Below, piece by piece: positions 53,405 to 62,895 of a DNA stretch of 64,000 nt. This stretch comes from Hymenobacter sp. J193 (GTDB lineage: Bacteria > Bacteroidota > Bacteroidia > Cytophagales > Hymenobacteraceae): positions 2,942,001 to 3,006,000 of the forward strand of contig NZ_JAJONE010000001.1 of NCBI RefSeq assembly GCF_024700075.1, written 5' to 3'. A model generated the notes under the pieces. It was not told the origin of the DNA and searched no databases. It saw only the letters and a list, made by a program, of their open reading frames with translations. Position 1 is the first letter of the stretch. Every line of letters begins with the position of its first letter. Both the position numbers and the translations under genes were made by a program.

Positions 53405-53475
53405 TGGGCTTCTTCTTTGACTGTTGAGGTTGACTGTATTCTCTTTTTCTCATTCACACTTATTGCATTTTGCTT

Positions 53476-54680
53476 ATGCAAAAGAATCTTACTCTCACTT
53501 TCGCTGCTGCACTGCTGACTACGGTTGGCTTTGCTCAGAGTATCGATCCACAGAAGATCAGCTTCGACTATGTGCGCCTGCCGCTGGTGCCTTTGCCCGC
53601 AGCTGTTCACACGTTCCGGCCTGAAGTAGTTACCCGGTACGAAGAGGCAATCAAGCAGCAGCAGGCCAACCGGGTTGCCGCTATTGCCGATGCCCAAACC
53701 AAGGCTGCCGAAGCCAAAAAGAATATAAAGCCCAGTCTCTCGGCACCAAAGCCTTCAACAAGCTGGTGCTGGATGAGCGTAAGCCTCAGGACGCAGTAAT
53801 TCCACCGGCCGACTATACGCCGCAGGTATTCGATACAAAAACGCTGGCCACCACTTATGTCAATGTTAGTGGCCTGCAGCGTGCACAGGGCGCCGATGCT
53901 GATTTGCAGGTAGTAGTAGGGCTAGATGGTTTCGTTCAGGGGGATATCGTGCCGGTTACTATTCAGGGCAGCCAGGTAAAGGTGGGGGGCGTTTCCACGG
54001 GTGACGGTATCAAACACGCGTACCAGGTATCGTATAAGTCGCCGATAAGCGTAAAAGTGACGGCGAAGGATGGTACAGTCCTGCTGGATGAGCAACTGGA
54101 AGCTACCAATGCCTATCAGGAAGCCAAGACAGAAGCTTTTGCTCAGGAGGGTGGTCTTGCCAAGTATTGGCAGGCCAACCAAATGGGTTTCCTGCGTAAG
54201 CTGGATGACGACCTGATGAAAGCTAATATGAAGCTGGTAGCCGAAATGCTTGATAGCCGCTTTGGTCAGCGCACCATCACCCGCAACACCAGCGTGATAG
54301 TAGTGACAGACAAAAAAGTGAATTACGACGAGTTTCCTCAGGCTTATGAAAAGGCCCTGATGGGCTATAAAATGCTGGGCCAGCCTGCCCGTGCGGCCGA
54401 CGCCACCAAGCAGATGGAAGAAGCCGTAACCTTATGGAACAAGGCCCTGGCTGAATCCAACCCAAAAGACAAGAAAGCCCGCATTGATGCCAAGGTAACG
54501 GCCGCTACGCTCCTCAATGCTGCCGAAGCAAACCTGTGGCTCAATAACTTCGACGAAACGGAGCGGTTGCTGGCCAAACTTAAACTGCTGGATATTTCCC
54601 GCTACAACGAAGCAGCCAAAGACCTGGACACCCTATTGCAGGACCAGCGTGCCCGCTATCAGGCCAACCACAAAGGCTAA
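53476..54680 (+). pseudogene. Exported protein of unknown function, frameshifted
   Basis: A signal peptide (MQKNLTLTFAAALLTTVGFAQ) begins the gene; the first frame ends as AEAKKNIKPSLSAPKPSTSWC... at a stop at 53799. Adding one A to the AAAAA run at 53716-53720 gives AEAKKEYKAQSLGTKAFNKLVLDERK, joining it to the frame that continues to 54680. The restored protein has about 400 residues, a beta-rich middle (ADLQVVVGLDGFVQGDIVPVTIQG) and a helical C-terminus with tetratricopeptide-like character (QAYEKALMGYKMLGQPARAADATKQ). No known family recognised. GC content is lower than that of its neighbours. Confidence 0.75.
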
Positions 54681-54740
54681 GTGTTGAGCTCTACCGTCTG
54701 TAGCGCGTTCTTAGGAGCAATCAATTAGCTGGAAATCCCG

Positions 54741-54771
54741 AAAGGCCCTCTGTTACATACAGAGGGCCTTT
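54741..54771 (+). terminator. Terminator after the 53.5-kb gene
   Basis: aaaggccctctgt (54741-54753) and acagagggccttt (54759-54771) form a perfect stem, loop tacat, followed by T-rich sequence. Confidence 0.85.
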
Positions 54772-54919
54772 TGTTTGCTAGAAGGTTTTGCTGCATTCTG
54801 GCTCCGATTAGGAGCTGCTAAAAGTAGCATCCTTGAAATCGTGTCTGCTCCACAATAACCAACTGGCGCCGGAGCCGCTATACTTCTGCACGTATCTTGC
54901 CGGCCCTAACTTCCTTTCC

Positions 54920-55759
54920 GTGCTTCCCACGCTCAACGACCTCGTAGTAAATTCCTGGGCTGATCTGCAGCAGGCCCTGTTTCGCGACACCTGGGACGGG
55001 CGCATTGGCCGCTACCGCTCCCCGTTTGTATACCGGGGGCTGCGCTCCAAGGAGTGGGCCCTCACCACCAGCCTGCAACGGCTGGGCGGCGAGTACGGGC
55101 AGCTGGAAAACCACTTGCTGCGCAACTTCCGCAAGTATGCCCGCGACTTCAGCCAGCCCGGCACCTCCGTGTGGAACTGGCTGGCCCTGGCCCAGCACCA
55201 CGGCCTGCCCACCCGCATGCTCGACTGGACGTATTCGCCGTACGTGGCCCTGCACTTCGCCACCGACGACCTGGAGGCCTACGACCAGGATGGCGTTATC
55301 TGGGCCATTGACTATGTGAAAGCGGCCGAGTTTCTGCCCGCCGGTCTGCGCGCGGCTTTGCGCACCGAAGGCTCCAACGTGTTTACGCCCGAGCTGCTGG
55401 AGCCTCTCTGCACCACCCTGCGCGACCTGGAAATGCTGCAGCAGGAGCCGTTTCTGCTGTTTCTGGAGCCCCCGTCGCTCGATGCCCGCATTGTGCACCA
55501 ATATGCGCTGTTTTCGTTGATGAACTCGGCCCAGGCTACGCTGCATGAATGGCTGGAGCAGCACCCCGAGCTTTTCTTCCGCATCCTCATCCCGGCCCGC
55601 CTGAAGTGGGAAGTGCGCGACAAGCTCGATCAGGCCGGTATTACGGAGCGGGTGCTGTTTCCCGGGCTGGGTGGCCTCAGCCGCTGGCTGCACCGCCACT
55701 ACACTCCCACGTCCAAGCAGAGCCAGAATCCGACTGATATCGACTCTTTATCTGGTTAG
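54920..55759 (+). CDS. FRG-domain protein
   Basis: 279 residues from GTG 54920. The FRG (Phe-Arg-Gly) domain is clear: FVYRGLRSKEWALTTSLQRL, NHLLRNFRKYARDF and NWLALAQHHGLPTRMLDWTYSPYVALHFA. This domain is found in bacterial toxin-like and conflict-related proteins, but many members are uncharacterised. GTG 54920 is chosen over a TTG 29 codons upstream because a degenerate -7 box (TATCTTGC, ~54892) lies between them. Stand-alone gene; no partner visible. Confidence 0.82.
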   Translation: MLPTLNDLVVNSWADLQQALFRDTWDGRIGRYRSPFVYRGLRSKEWALTTSLQRLGGEYGQLENHLLRNFRKYARDFSQPGTSVWNWLALAQHHGLPTRMLDWTYSPYVALHFATDDLEAYDQDGVIWAIDYVKAAEFLPAGLRAALRTEGSNVFTPELLEPLCTTLRDLEMLQQEPFLLFLEPPSLDARIVHQYALFSLMNSAQATLHEWLEQHPELFFRILIPARLKWEVRDKLDQAGITERVLFPGLGGLSRWLHRHYTPTSKQSQNPTDIDSLSG

Positions 55760-55845
55760 AGCCGGTTAGCAAGACTAGCAGAACGTGATGCTTTGGCTAT
55801 GGTCAGTATGACATTCTCTGACGCTGAAACTTTCCCAGGTAGCGT

Positions 55846-56622
55846 TTATTGCTTGGCGGGCTGATTGCGGAAATCAGGGGTGAAGTTGAGGGCCAATTGG
55901 AGCGTGTGGTTTCGCTCGGTTTCGGGATACTCATCCAACTGACCCACCTGGTAGAGGTAGCCGATTTCCAGTGCCGTGTAGCGGGCGGCCTGGTAGCCCA
56001 GCGCCAGATAGGCGCGGTTCTGAGCCAGAAACTGCTGCCGGGCGTTGCGGCCCAGGTTGAAAAACAGCTCATCGGAAGCTGCTACGTAAGGCGTACCGGG
56101 CTCCAGCTTGGGGTCACGGCGCAGGGCGCGTTCCAGCCGCAGCTGGTAGCGGGCCCGGCTGCCGTAGCCGTACTGCGGGCCTTCGGCGTGGTGCATCCAG
56201 CGCTGCTCCATGCGGTAGCGGTGCTGCATGCGCACGGCGCTGTTATAGTCACGCAGCAGTACCTGCTGGTACACGCGGTGCTCAGGCAGTAGTCGGGCCT
56301 CCGAGGAAGGCGCTGCTTGATAAAATTGCCCGTAGGAGTAGCCCGCCGATAATTGCAGGCACGCCGCCGGGTAAAATGCCAATCCTGCCCGCACAATGTT
56401 CTGACGCGGCAGCCGACTGGCGCTGCTGTGCCGGAGCTGAACTTCGGTGAAAGCACCCCACCGCTCCGTCAGGCGGGCTTCCGTGGCCAGTTGCCCCCAC
56501 ATCTGACGGCCTACCTCGGCGCCCATTACCGGCGCGCTGGTAGTGGTTCGTTGGGCTAACCCCGCATACGGCAGTGCCCAGCTCAGGCTCAGAACAAGCA
56601 GCAGACGCAGCAGACGAAACAT
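55846..56622 (-). CDS. DUF2490-family outer-membrane-like protein
   Basis: 258 residues. A signal peptide (MFRLLRLLLVLSLSWALPYAGLAQ) is followed by the DUF2490 pattern: WGQLATEARLTERWGAFTEVQLRH, VRAGLAFYPAACLQLSAGYSYGQ, EHRVYQQVLL, RYRMEQRWM and YQAARYTALEIGYLYQVG. The family is thought to form small beta-barrels in the outer membrane; function unknown. The promoter region contains 11-bp direct repeats and a perfect palindrome (56654-56731). Confidence 0.85.
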   Translation of the reverse strand: MFRLLRLLLVLSLSWALPYAGLAQRTTTSAPVMGAEVGRQMWGQLATEARLTERWGAFTEVQLRHSSASRLPRQNIVRAGLAFYPAACLQLSAGYSYGQFYQAAPSSEARLLPEHRVYQQVLLRDYNSAVRMQHRYRMEQRWMHHAEGPQYGYGSRARYQLRLERALRRDPKLEPGTPYVAASDELFFNLGRNARQQFLAQNRAYLALGYQAARYTALEIGYLYQVGQLDEYPETERNHTLQLALNFTPDFRNQPAKQ

Positions 56623-56653
56623 GGGTAGGCGTGCGTAATAGGGGAGTGTTATT

Positions 56654-56731
56654 GAATTGTTACCCCATATTACGGAATTGTTACCAGCTCCAATGTTACG
56701 TTTTGCCCTCCAGCTAAAAACATAACATTGG
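56654..56731. promoter_or_regulatory. Repeat and palindrome cluster upstream of the DUF2490 gene
   Basis: gaattgttacc occurs at 56654-56664 and again at 56675-56685, exactly 21 bp apart. Farther upstream of the gene, CCAATGTTA (56690-56698) and TAACATTGG (56723-56731) are perfect inverted 9-mers. The layout suggests regulator binding. Confidence 0.5.
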
Positions 56732-56744
56732 CTTCCGCCCGATC

Positions 56745-59274
56745 TTATAGCCCGTTCTGCTTTTTCGTGCCCCGGATGGCCTGGGCCTCTAAGGGGTTTT
56801 CGGGCCAGTAATGCTTGGGGTAGCGCCCGCGCAGCTCCTTGCGCACATCAAAGTAGCTGCTGGTCCAGAAGCTGCGCAGGTCGCGCGTGACCTGGGCGGG
56901 GCGGTAGCCGGGGGAAAGCAGGTGCAGGGTGAGCGGCACCCGGCCGCCACCCACGGTAGGCGTATCCAGCAGCCCGAACACTTCCTGCAGCCGCACTGCC
57001 AGCACTGGCGCGGCTGGGTCGGAGTAGTCGAGGCGGATGCGGGAGCCGGTGGGCACTTCGAGGTGAGAGGGAGCCAGACGGTCCAGCTCCTGACGTTGGC
57101 TCCAGCCGCCCGGCAAGCGGCTGAGCAGGGCTTCCGCAAAGTCCACGCGGCTTAGCTCCGCTAATGACTTTATACCGGTCAGGTGCGGGCCCAGCCACTC
57201 TTCCAACTCTGCCAGCAAGGCCTCGTCCGAAACGTCGGGCCAGTTTTCGGGCTGCAGTTGGTGCAGAAACCCTAGTCGCTCCCGCAAATGCACCGCCGTT
57301 TCCGGCCAGGGAAGGCGGGCGGTGCCTGCGGCTTGCAGTGCCTCCAGCAAAGCGGCCGAAAGGGCCTCCGGGGCAGGATTAGGCAGATTCGCATCCGACA
57401 GCACCAATGCCCCCAGGCGGCGCAGGCGGCGGGCCGTTACGCGGCCGAGGGCTTCATCCCAGCGCACTTCGTCCCTGGTTTCGATTTGCTCGGCGAAATA
57501 CTCTTCCAGCTCAGTCCGGGAAAGGGGGGGCGGCAAGCCCGGCACGGGGCTGCGCGACCAGGCCTTCCAGCGCGGCCACGGCAAAAAATACGTCCTGCTG
57601 ACTGAAAAACTCGGTCGGGAGCGTAGCGCGCTGCCCCGTCACGAGACGCACGCGCTCCGGCGTTTCGCGCTGGGCCAGGCGGTCGGGGTAAGCTAGGGCT
57701 GCCAGCAGGCCGGCGGTATCAGGCTCGATAGTTCCCTTGGCCTGCACCCGACTGCGTAGTACGGCGGCGGCTTCGCGCACGCGGCGTACGGCCCCGGCGT
57801 CGGGCATTAGCCCCGGCAAAGGGGCCCGGCCGGTATGCAGGGCTTCGAGGCGCAGCCGCAAATCAGGCGGCCCATAAGAGCCGTCGGCGGGGCGCAGGAT
57901 GTCGCGCTCCGTGAGTAGAGCGGCCAGGGCGCAGGCCGTGGCGCCGTGCCCGATTTCCTGCCCCCGCACCACCAGGTGGGCCAACCGTGGGGCCAGCCCC
58001 AGCCCGGCCAGCGCCCGGCCGTGGGCGGTGGGCAATCCTTCAGCAGTAAGGGCCTGCAGACGCACCAGCAGGTCACGGGCCTGGGCCAGGGCAGGGGCGG
58101 GCGGGGCATCGAGCCAGCGCAGGGTAGACGCGTCGCGGGTGCCCCAGAGGGCCAGCTCCAAGGCCAAGGAGCTGAGGTCGGCGGTGAGGATTTCGGGGGC
58201 CAGATGGTGAGGCAGCTCCCGGAACTCGGCTTCCGTCCAGAGGCGGTAGCAGGTGCCGGGGCCAAGGCGGCCGGCCCGGCCTCGGCGCTGGTCGGCGGCG
58301 GCCTGGCTGACGGGCTCGGTGCCCAGCGTAGTGAGGCCCGAGCGCAGCTCAAATCGGGGCACGCGGGCATAGCCCCCATCCACCACCATCGTGACGCCCT
58401 CAATGGTCAGGCTGGTTTCGGCAATGCTGGTGGCCAGTACCACTTTGCGGCGACCGGCCGGGGCGGGGCGCAGGGCGGCGTCCTGCTGCTCGGCCGGCAG
58501 CTCACCATGCAGGGTGTGCACGTCGATGGAAGCGGGCAAAGTCGCCAGCTTTTCGGCCACGCGGCGCTGGTCGGCCAGGCCGGGCAGAAACACTAGTACG
58601 TCGCCAGTAGGATGCTGAGCCAGGGCCTCGCGGATGATGGCGGGGGCGAGGTCCTGGAGCTTTTCGTGGGGGCGGCGCGAAACGGTGGCGGCCCGCTGCG
58701 GACTCAGGTAGTGCGTTTCCACGGGGAACATGCGGCCCTGGCTGCGTACCACCGGCGCCCCCAGCCAGGCGCCCAGCCGGTCGGCGTCCAGCGTGGCCGA
58801 CATCACCAGAATGCGCAGGTCGGGTCGCAGTACGCTTTGCGCATCCAGGGCCAGGGCCAGTCCCAGGTCGGCCTGCAGGCTACGCTCGTGAAACTCATCG
58901 AATAGCACCGCCGCCACACCTTCCAATGAAGGGTCGTCCTGGAGCTGGCGCGTCAGCAGTACTTCCGTCACCACTTCAATGCGCGTGTGCTTCGAGACTT
59001 TGCTTTCCAGGCGCATTCGGTAGCCGACGGTGTGGCCTACCGGCTCGCCCAGTAGCTGGGCCATGCGGGTAGCAGCGGCGCGGGCTGCCAGCCGGCGCGG
59101 CTCCAATACGATGATGCGCCCGTCCTGCCGCCACGGGGCCGCCAGCAGCGCCAATGGTACGATGGTGGTTTTGCCGGCGCCCGGCGGAGCCTGCAGCACG
59201 GCCGTGCTGTGGGTTTGCAGCGTGGCCAGCAGCTCCGGCAGGGCTTCTTGGATGGGGAGGTCGGGGAGGCGCAT
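56745..59274 (-). pseudogene. hrpB: ATP-dependent RNA helicase HrpB, frameshifted
   Basis: DEAH-type helicase: Walker A APPGAGKTTIVPLALL, Walker B DEFHERSLQADLGLAL, SATLDADRL, TSIAETSLTIEGV and QRRGRAGRLGPG. The first frame (57511-59274) ends with RAGLAAPPFPD and a stop. The second (56745-57584) encodes the HrpB C-terminal domain (EEYFAEQIETRDEVRWDE... RRLGALVLSD... YPKHYWPENPLEAQAIRGTKK). Removing one G from the seven-G run at 57524-57530 gives LAAPLSRTELEEYF, the family's usual joint, and a total of about 840 residues as in known HrpB. A homopolymer error is likely; otherwise the C-terminal domain is separated. Confidence 0.88.
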
Positions 59275-59373
59275 AGGCTTGGTTCAGTAGGTATTATCTC
59301 GCAGCATTCGTTGAACGACACTGCGGCCTCTGCGCATCCTTCAGCGTTTTCTGCGGGCTAAAAACAATGGGTC

Positions 59374-59697
59374 TTAATAAATAGCTACCGACGAATCTAC
59401 CTGCGTGCTCCAGGCGTGGATGCCGCCCCGCAGATTCAGCAGGTTGGTCAGCTCGTGGCGGTGCTGGAGGTAGGCCAGGGCCTGCATAGAGCGCACGCCG
59501 TGGTGACAGATGAGCACGGCGGGCACCTCCGGGTCGATTTCGTGGGCGCGGCCGGGCAGCTCACCCAGCGGAATCAGGCGGCTGCCCTCGATGCGGCAGT
59601 AGGCGTACTCGTCGGGCTGGCGCACGTCGATGAGCTGGAGGGCGTCGCCGCGCTGCAGGCGGGCGTGCAGGTCGGCAGGAGTGAGTTCGGGGAGCAT
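59374..59697 (-). CDS. Single-domain rhodanese
   Basis: 107 residues. Rhodanese motifs: LIDVRQPDEYAYCRIEGSRLIPLGEL and active-site loop LICHHGVRSMQAL with catalytic Cys (CHHGVR). Such proteins transfer sulfur or act in sulfur-relay steps; the partner is unknown. ATG 59697 is chosen, since the longer frame crosses the -7 box at 59740-59747. Confidence 0.92.
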   Translation of the reverse strand: MLPELTPADLHARLQRGDALQLIDVRQPDEYAYCRIEGSRLIPLGELPGRAHEIDPEVPAVLICHHGVRSMQALAYLQHRHELTNLLNLRGGIHAWSTQVDSSVAIY

Positions 59698-59739
59698 GGA
59701 AACGGGCCGGAACAGGATAAAAAACAGGAGTGCCCACCG

Positions 59740-59747
59740 CAAAAATA
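59740..59747 (-). promoter_or_regulatory. -7 box for the rhodanese gene
   Basis: CAAAAATA (TATTTTTG on the minus strand), a perfect TAnnTTTG, 43 bp before the start. It stands 13 bp from the divergent pnuC box. Confidence 0.6.
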
Positions 59748-59760
59748 CCGCATTGCTCGT

Positions 59761-59768
59761 TAGCTTTG
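59761..59768 (+). promoter_or_regulatory. -7 box for pnuC
   Basis: TAGCTTTG, a perfect TAnnTTTG, 50 bp before the chosen GTG 59819 and 32 bp before the alternative GTG 59801. Confidence 0.6.
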
Positions 59769-59818
59769 ACCGGCCGTTGGCAGTAGCCGGTTGGGTTTCC
59801 GTGTTTAATCAGTCTGCT

Positions 59819-60439
59819 GTGCCGTCTTCCTTCTTCGAGTTCCTGACTGCCGCCGTGGGCCAGAGCCCCCTGGAATGGGTGGCCGTGCTCACGGGGTTTG
59901 CCTGCGTGTGGCTGGCGGCCCGCGAGTCGCTCTGGAACTTCCCTATTGCCATTTTCAGCTGCGCCCTCTACGTGGTGGTGTACTACCGCGCCCAGCTGTA
60001 TTCCGATTCGCTGCTGCAAACCCTGTTTATCGGGCTGAGTTTGTACGGCTGGTACGAGTGGCTCTACGGCGGCCGCAGCAAGACGCCGCTGGTCGTGACG
60101 CGCACGCGGCCGATAGAGTGGCTGGTTTGCGGGCTGTTTGTGGCCGCTTTCACGTTGGGCTTCGGCTACTACCTGCAGCGCCACACCGATGCCGCCCTAC
60201 CGCACTGGGACAGTTTTACTACCGCTACCAGCCTGGCCGCGCAGTATCTGCTGATGCGCAAGCGCCTGGAAAATTGGTGGCTCTGGATTATAGTGGACAT
60301 TATATACGTGCCCATTCTGTGGTACAAGGAGCTATACCCTACCAGCGGCCTGTACGCGCTGTACCTGGGGCTGGCTGCCTACGGCTACTGGCAGTGGCGA
60401 AAATCAATGAAGAAGGAGGAATTACCCATGGAGTTATAA
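59819..60439 (+). CDS. pnuC: PnuC-family ribosyl-nicotinamide/vitamin transporter
   Basis: 206 residues with about seven membrane helices. Family features: LEWVAVLTGFACVWLAARESLWNFPIAIFSC, LQTLFIGLSLYGWYEW and NWWLWIIVDIIYVP (a WxxW pattern as in NR-specific PnuC). Related PnuT proteins take up thiamine. Two GTG codons (59801 and 59819) are possible starts; none is ATG. It is followed 54 bp later by a NadR-like kinase gene, which fits nicotinamide riboside salvage (uptake then phosphorylation). The TPP riboswitch 2.5 kb downstream leaves thiamine as an alternative substrate. Confidence 0.85.
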   Translation: MPSSFFEFLTAAVGQSPLEWVAVLTGFACVWLAARESLWNFPIAIFSCALYVVVYYRAQLYSDSLLQTLFIGLSLYGWYEWLYGGRSKTPLVVTRTRPIEWLVCGLFVAAFTLGFGYYLQRHTDAALPHWDSFTTATSLAAQYLLMRKRLENWWLWIIVDIIYVPILWYKELYPTSGLYALYLGLAAYGYWQWRKSMKKEELPMEL

Positions 60440-60493
60440 GCTGATTACCTGAATTCTTCATTTCTCAATCCTGATTATTTATTCCAAAAAAGA

Positions 60494-61036
60494 ATGCTGC
60501 GTATTTCGCTTACCGGCCCCGAATCGACGGGTAAAACCACGCTTAGCCAGCAGCTGGCCGACCACTACGGTACGGTGTGGGCGCCGGAGTTTGCCCGCGA
60601 ATACCTGGAGCGCCAGGGCGCGCACTACACGCTCGACGACCTGGAGGCCATTGCGCGCGGGCAGATGGCCGCCGAAGACGCCGCCGCGGCCCGGGCTCAC
60701 CGCGTGGTCTTCTGCGACACCGACCTGCTGGTAATCAAGATCTGGAGTGAGCATGCCTTTGGCTACTGCCCCGAGTGGATTTCGCAGGAAATGGAGCGCC
60801 GCCGCTACGACCTGGTGCTGCTGCTGGACGTGGACCTGCCCTGGTACCCCGACCCGCTGCGGGAGCACCCCAACCTGCGCCAGCACTTCCACGACCTTTA
60901 CCGCAGCGAGCTGGAAGATGGCCCCTCGCCATTTGCTGATATCAACGGGGAGCCGGCGCGGCGCTTCGAGCAGGCCTGCTTTCTGGTAGATGAGCTGCTG
61001 GCCGCAACGTATGGGCCCGCCGGCCGTATTTCCTGA
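60494..61036 (+). CDS. NadR-like AAA ATPase (nucleoside kinase domain)
   Basis: 180 residues. P-loop ISLTGPESTGKTTLSQQLADHY, YGTVWAPEFAREYLE, VVFCDTDLLVIKIWSEHAFG and LVLLLDVDLPWYPDPLREHP match the ribosyl-nicotinamide kinase half of NadR. The NMN adenylyltransferase and DNA-binding halves are absent. With PnuC it may phosphorylate imported nicotinamide riboside to trap it. It is separated by 3 bp from an aldose epimerase gene. Confidence 0.85.
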   Translation: MLRISLTGPESTGKTTLSQQLADHYGTVWAPEFAREYLERQGAHYTLDDLEAIARGQMAAEDAAAARAHRVVFCDTDLLVIKIWSEHAFGYCPEWISQEMERRRYDLVLLLDVDLPWYPDPLREHPNLRQHFHDLYRSELEDGPSPFADINGEPARRFEQACFLVDELLAATYGPAGRIS

Positions 61037-61039
61037 CTT

Positions 61040-61912
61040 ATGTACGTACTCGAAAATGAGCTGGCGCGGGCTACTGTGCAGCCGCTGGGCGCGGAGCTGA
61101 GCAGCTTTCTGCGCAAAGACCTCGACAACCTGGAATACATCTGGCCGGCCGACCCCGCCGTGTGGGCCCGGCACGCGCCGGTGCTGTTCCCGATAGTGGG
61201 CCGCCTGCAGCAGGATCAATACCAGCACGCTGGCCGCACGTATTCGTTGCCACAGCACGGTTTTGCCCGCGATCAGCCATTTGCGCTGGTGCGCCACACG
61301 CCCGCCGAACTGGTGCTGGAGCTACGCGACAATGAGCAGACCCGCGCCGCGTTTCCCTTTGCCTTTCGCCTGCGCATCAGCTACCGGCTGGCCGGACCCA
61401 TGCTTACCGTGGGCTGGGAGGTAGAAAACTCCGGCGCCGAAGAGTTGCCCTTTAGCATTGGGGCGCACCCGGCGTTCCGCTGCCCGCTGCTGCCCGGCGA
61501 GGCTTTTGAGGACTATGCCTTCGAGTTCGATGAGCCCGTGACCCTGCACCGCTACCTGCTGCAGAATGGCCTGCTCACGGGCGAAACGGAGCTGGTGCTC
61601 GACCAGGAAACGGAGTTGCCGCTTTCCTACGCGTTGTTTGAGAACGATGCGCTGGTGCTGAAAGACGTGCACTTCAACCACCTCACCCTGCGCAGCCGCC
61701 GCAGCGGCCGGGCCGTGCGCGTGCGCTTCGACGGGTTTCCGTACCTGGGCCTTTGGACGAAAGCGCCCGGTGCGCCGTTTGTGTGCATTGAACCCTGGCA
61801 GGGCGTGGCTAGCTCCGTAACCGATTCGGGCGCGCTCATCGACAAAGAAGGCATCCGGATTCTCGGGCCCGGCCAAGAATACGCTACCTCGTATAGTATC
61901 ACCATTGAATAG
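61040..61912 (+). CDS. Aldose 1-epimerase family protein
   Basis: 290 residues. Galactose-mutarotase-like fold: QPLGAELSSFLRKDLDNLEYIWPADPAVWARHAPVLFPIVGRLQQ, TYSLPQHGFARDQPFAL, SIGAHPAFRCPL and FVCIEPWQGVASSV. His residues in LPQHGFARD and GAHPAF correspond to the catalytic sites. It likely interconverts anomers of a sugar or sugar derivative; coupling to the kinase 3 bp upstream suggests co-transcription. Confidence 0.85.
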   Translation: MYVLENELARATVQPLGAELSSFLRKDLDNLEYIWPADPAVWARHAPVLFPIVGRLQQDQYQHAGRTYSLPQHGFARDQPFALVRHTPAELVLELRDNEQTRAAFPFAFRLRISYRLAGPMLTVGWEVENSGAEELPFSIGAHPAFRCPLLPGEAFEDYAFEFDEPVTLHRYLLQNGLLTGETELVLDQETELPLSYALFENDALVLKDVHFNHLTLRSRRSGRAVRVRFDGFPYLGLWTKAPGAPFVCIEPWQGVASSVTDSGALIDKEGIRILGPGQEYATSYSITIE

Positions 61913-61934
61913 CCCCGAGTGAGGGCTACCCCAC

Positions 61935-62351
61935 ATGTCCGCTGAAGTACATATTCGCCCTATTACCGCCGCTGACACCTACGCGCTGCGGCACCAGGTT
62001 CTCTGGCCCCAGGAGTCGCCAAGCTACGTGCGCCTGCTCAACGACCACGAGGGCCAGCATTTTGGCGCCTTCGATAGCAGCCACCTGGTTTCGGTTATTT
62101 CCTTGTTCACGGAAGGCAACACGGCCCGCTTCCGCAAGTTTGCCACCCGCCCCGACCAGCAGCGTAAAGGCATCGGCTCGAAGCTGCTGCGCCACGTGCT
62201 AGTGGTAGCCCGCGAGCAAGGTGCTAAGCACATCTGGTGCGACGCCCGCGCCGAAAACCGGGCCTTCTACCGCGCTTTCGGCCTGGAGCCCGAAAGCGGT
62301 ATTACCTACCGCGGTACCATGCCATACCTGCGCATGGGCAAGGATTTATAG
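61935..62351 (+). CDS. GNAT-family N-acetyltransferase
   Basis: 138 residues. GNAT motif A: RKFATRPDQQRKGIGSKLLRHVLVVAREQGA, with the acetyl-CoA loop QQRKGIGS. Also IRPITAADTYALRHQVLWPQE at the N-terminus and IWCDARAENRAFYRAFG near the end. Substrate unknown. It begins 22 bp after the epimerase stop codon. Confidence 0.88.
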   Translation: MSAEVHIRPITAADTYALRHQVLWPQESPSYVRLLNDHEGQHFGAFDSSHLVSVISLFTEGNTARFRKFATRPDQQRKGIGSKLLRHVLVVAREQGAKHIWCDARAENRAFYRAFGLEPESGITYRGTMPYLRMGKDL

Positions 62352-62368
62352 GCAGCTAAGTCAGGCAA

Positions 62369-62415
62369 AAACAGGCCGCGCCGCCCCGAAATCATCGGGG
62401 CGGCGCGGCCTGTTT
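62369..62415. terminator. Perfect 21-bp terminator hairpin
   Basis: Arms at 62369-62389 and 62395-62415 are perfectly complementary (aaacaggccgcgccg... / ...cggcgcggcctgttt), loop aatca. It lies between convergent GNAT and small membrane protein genes. Confidence 0.9.
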
Positions 62416-62439
62416 ATCAGTAGACGTAAGCGGCGAAGC

Positions 62440-62685
62440 TTACAGCAGCACGGGCTCCGGCGGGCGCACGGGCACGCGGGGGCGTCGGTTGTAGTCTGGC
62501 TCCCAGTCGTTGATGGGACGGGTGATGCCGGGGGGCAGATCCAGGTCGGGGAGGCCGTCGTCCAGTGGCTCCCCGCCCTCGTCGTCGCTGTCGGAAGAAG
62601 GCGGATGCTGGTAGCGGTGGCGCGGCATCAGGAGGAAGTAAGCTAAAATGGCCAGCACCAGAAGCGTGTAAACAAGGCTAATCAT
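62440..62685 (-). CDS. Small single-pass membrane protein, Pro/Asp-rich
   Basis: 81 residues: one N-terminal membrane helix (MISLVYTLLVLAILAYFLLM), then a low-complexity acidic and Pro-rich tail (PPSSDSDDEGGEPLDDG... RPRVPVRPPEPVLL). No family recognised. The start codon is at 62685, just before the riboswitch-receptor spacer. May be a real orphan protein; the charge pattern gives no function. Confidence 0.6.
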   Translation of the reverse strand: MISLVYTLLVLAILAYFLLMPRHRYQHPPSSDSDDEGGEPLDDGLPDLDLPPGITRPINDWEPDYNRRPRVPVRPPEPVLL

Positions 62686-62875
62686 GGCAAAAAAGCGTAG
62701 TAAAACACCGCGTGCGAGGGCGAAACGGATAACTGGCTAACGGGTTGGCTGCAAGCGGCGTTATGCCTTCGGGCTAGCAATGCATGTACGAATTCCCCCT
62801 GGGTTTAAGTTACCGGATTTGAGCAGGAAAATCAACGCAAATTCGGGCTTGCTTGTACCGGCAGCCTGCAGGCCC

Positions 62876-62883
62876 TAGCTTTG
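62876..62883 (+). promoter_or_regulatory. -7 box of the thiamine receptor transcript
   Basis: TAGCTTTG is a perfect TAnnTTTG. A TTG at 62853-62855, 20 bp upstream, fits the -33 element. The predicted transcript start is just before the TPP riboswitch. Confidence 0.7.
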
Positions 62884-62895
62884 CGCCACAAACTG

